Assembly: GCA_964617995.1 (NCBI GenBank)
Contig: CAZTXD010000105.1
Location: forward strand, 1-13,490
From: CAZTXD01 sp964617995
Lineage (GTDB): Bacteria; Actinomycetota; Acidimicrobiia; Spongiisociales; ZC4RG35
Direction: 5' to 3'
DNA length: 13,490 nucleotides
The notes under the pieces are model-generated. The model ran no database searches. It was not told the DNA's origin and saw only the letters and a list, made by a program, of their open reading frames with translations. The position numbers and the translations under genes are program-made. Below are positions 13,421 to 13,490 of this stretch, one piece after another (within the stretch, counting starts at the first letter, position 1; every line of letters begins with the position of its first letter).

Positions 13421-13490
13421 CCAGGCTGTCCAACGAACCGGGTGCTGTTCACCGTGTCACCGACTGACCGCTCGTCCGCTGATTAATTCC

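Noticed and set aside
1..13490. CRISPR array, tRNA, rRNA, transposase or phage genes
   Set aside because: No regularly spaced repeats beyond the left-edge motif, no cloverleaf or rRNA-like stretches, and no recognisable mobile-element proteins.

Overview
The window looks like chromosomal DNA of a high-G+C actinobacterium. The evidence is short overlapping start/stop junctions, strong G/C preference at third codon positions, GTG starts, a DGPF/ECF-sigma arrangement, an actinobacterial-type SAM methyltransferase and many small SRPBCC/TetR/LuxR accessory genes. The class Acidimicrobiia or a relative is a reasonable guess, but it is inference. I see no tRNA, rRNA, CRISPR array, transposase or phage gene.

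Layout. Positions 1-80 hold a three-copy motif arranged as direct and inverted repeats. 142-1780 (+) carries a class I methyltransferase, a small secreted protein and a DGPF/YCII protein. The ECF sigma gene that should follow the DGPF gene survives only as its first few codons. 1953-4303 (+) is a compact signalling cassette: a four-helix membrane protein, a NarL-type histidine kinase and its LuxR/NarL response regulator (ATGA overlap). It ends at a 17-bp-arm hairpin shared with a convergent DoxX-type membrane protein (4380-4856, -).

5243-8962 (-) is the metabolic core: frdA-frdB-frdC-frdD, a complete quinol:fumarate reductase/succinate dehydrogenase of the E. coli-like FrdABCD type. All three successive junctions overlap, and a short helical-repeat protein of unknown role follows in the same operon. 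9257-10831 is a TetR regulator divergent from two SRPBCC genes. The space between them holds two copies of a TTKACA-N3-TGTMAA operator, so the regulator probably controls itself and the pair. A third, frameshifted SRPBCC copy lies convergent at 10840-11194.

11257-11993 (+) holds a 53-residue DUF3096 membrane peptide and a VOC-superfamily protein. 12232-13420 is a patch of gene decay: the N-terminal repeat domain of a LuxR regulator (+), a frameshifted and truncated membrane protein (-), and the C-terminal HTH of another LuxR regulator (-) that has lost its N-terminus.

The fumarate reductase operon and the two-component cassette appear intact. Around them are at least four broken genes (ECF sigma, SRPBCC, membrane protein, LuxR regulators), so this is an accessory-type region with active gene turnover. 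I found no clearly new multi-gene system. The strongest candidates for a second look are the frd-linked helical-repeat gene, the TetR double operator, the orphaned DGPF gene and the repeat at the left edge.
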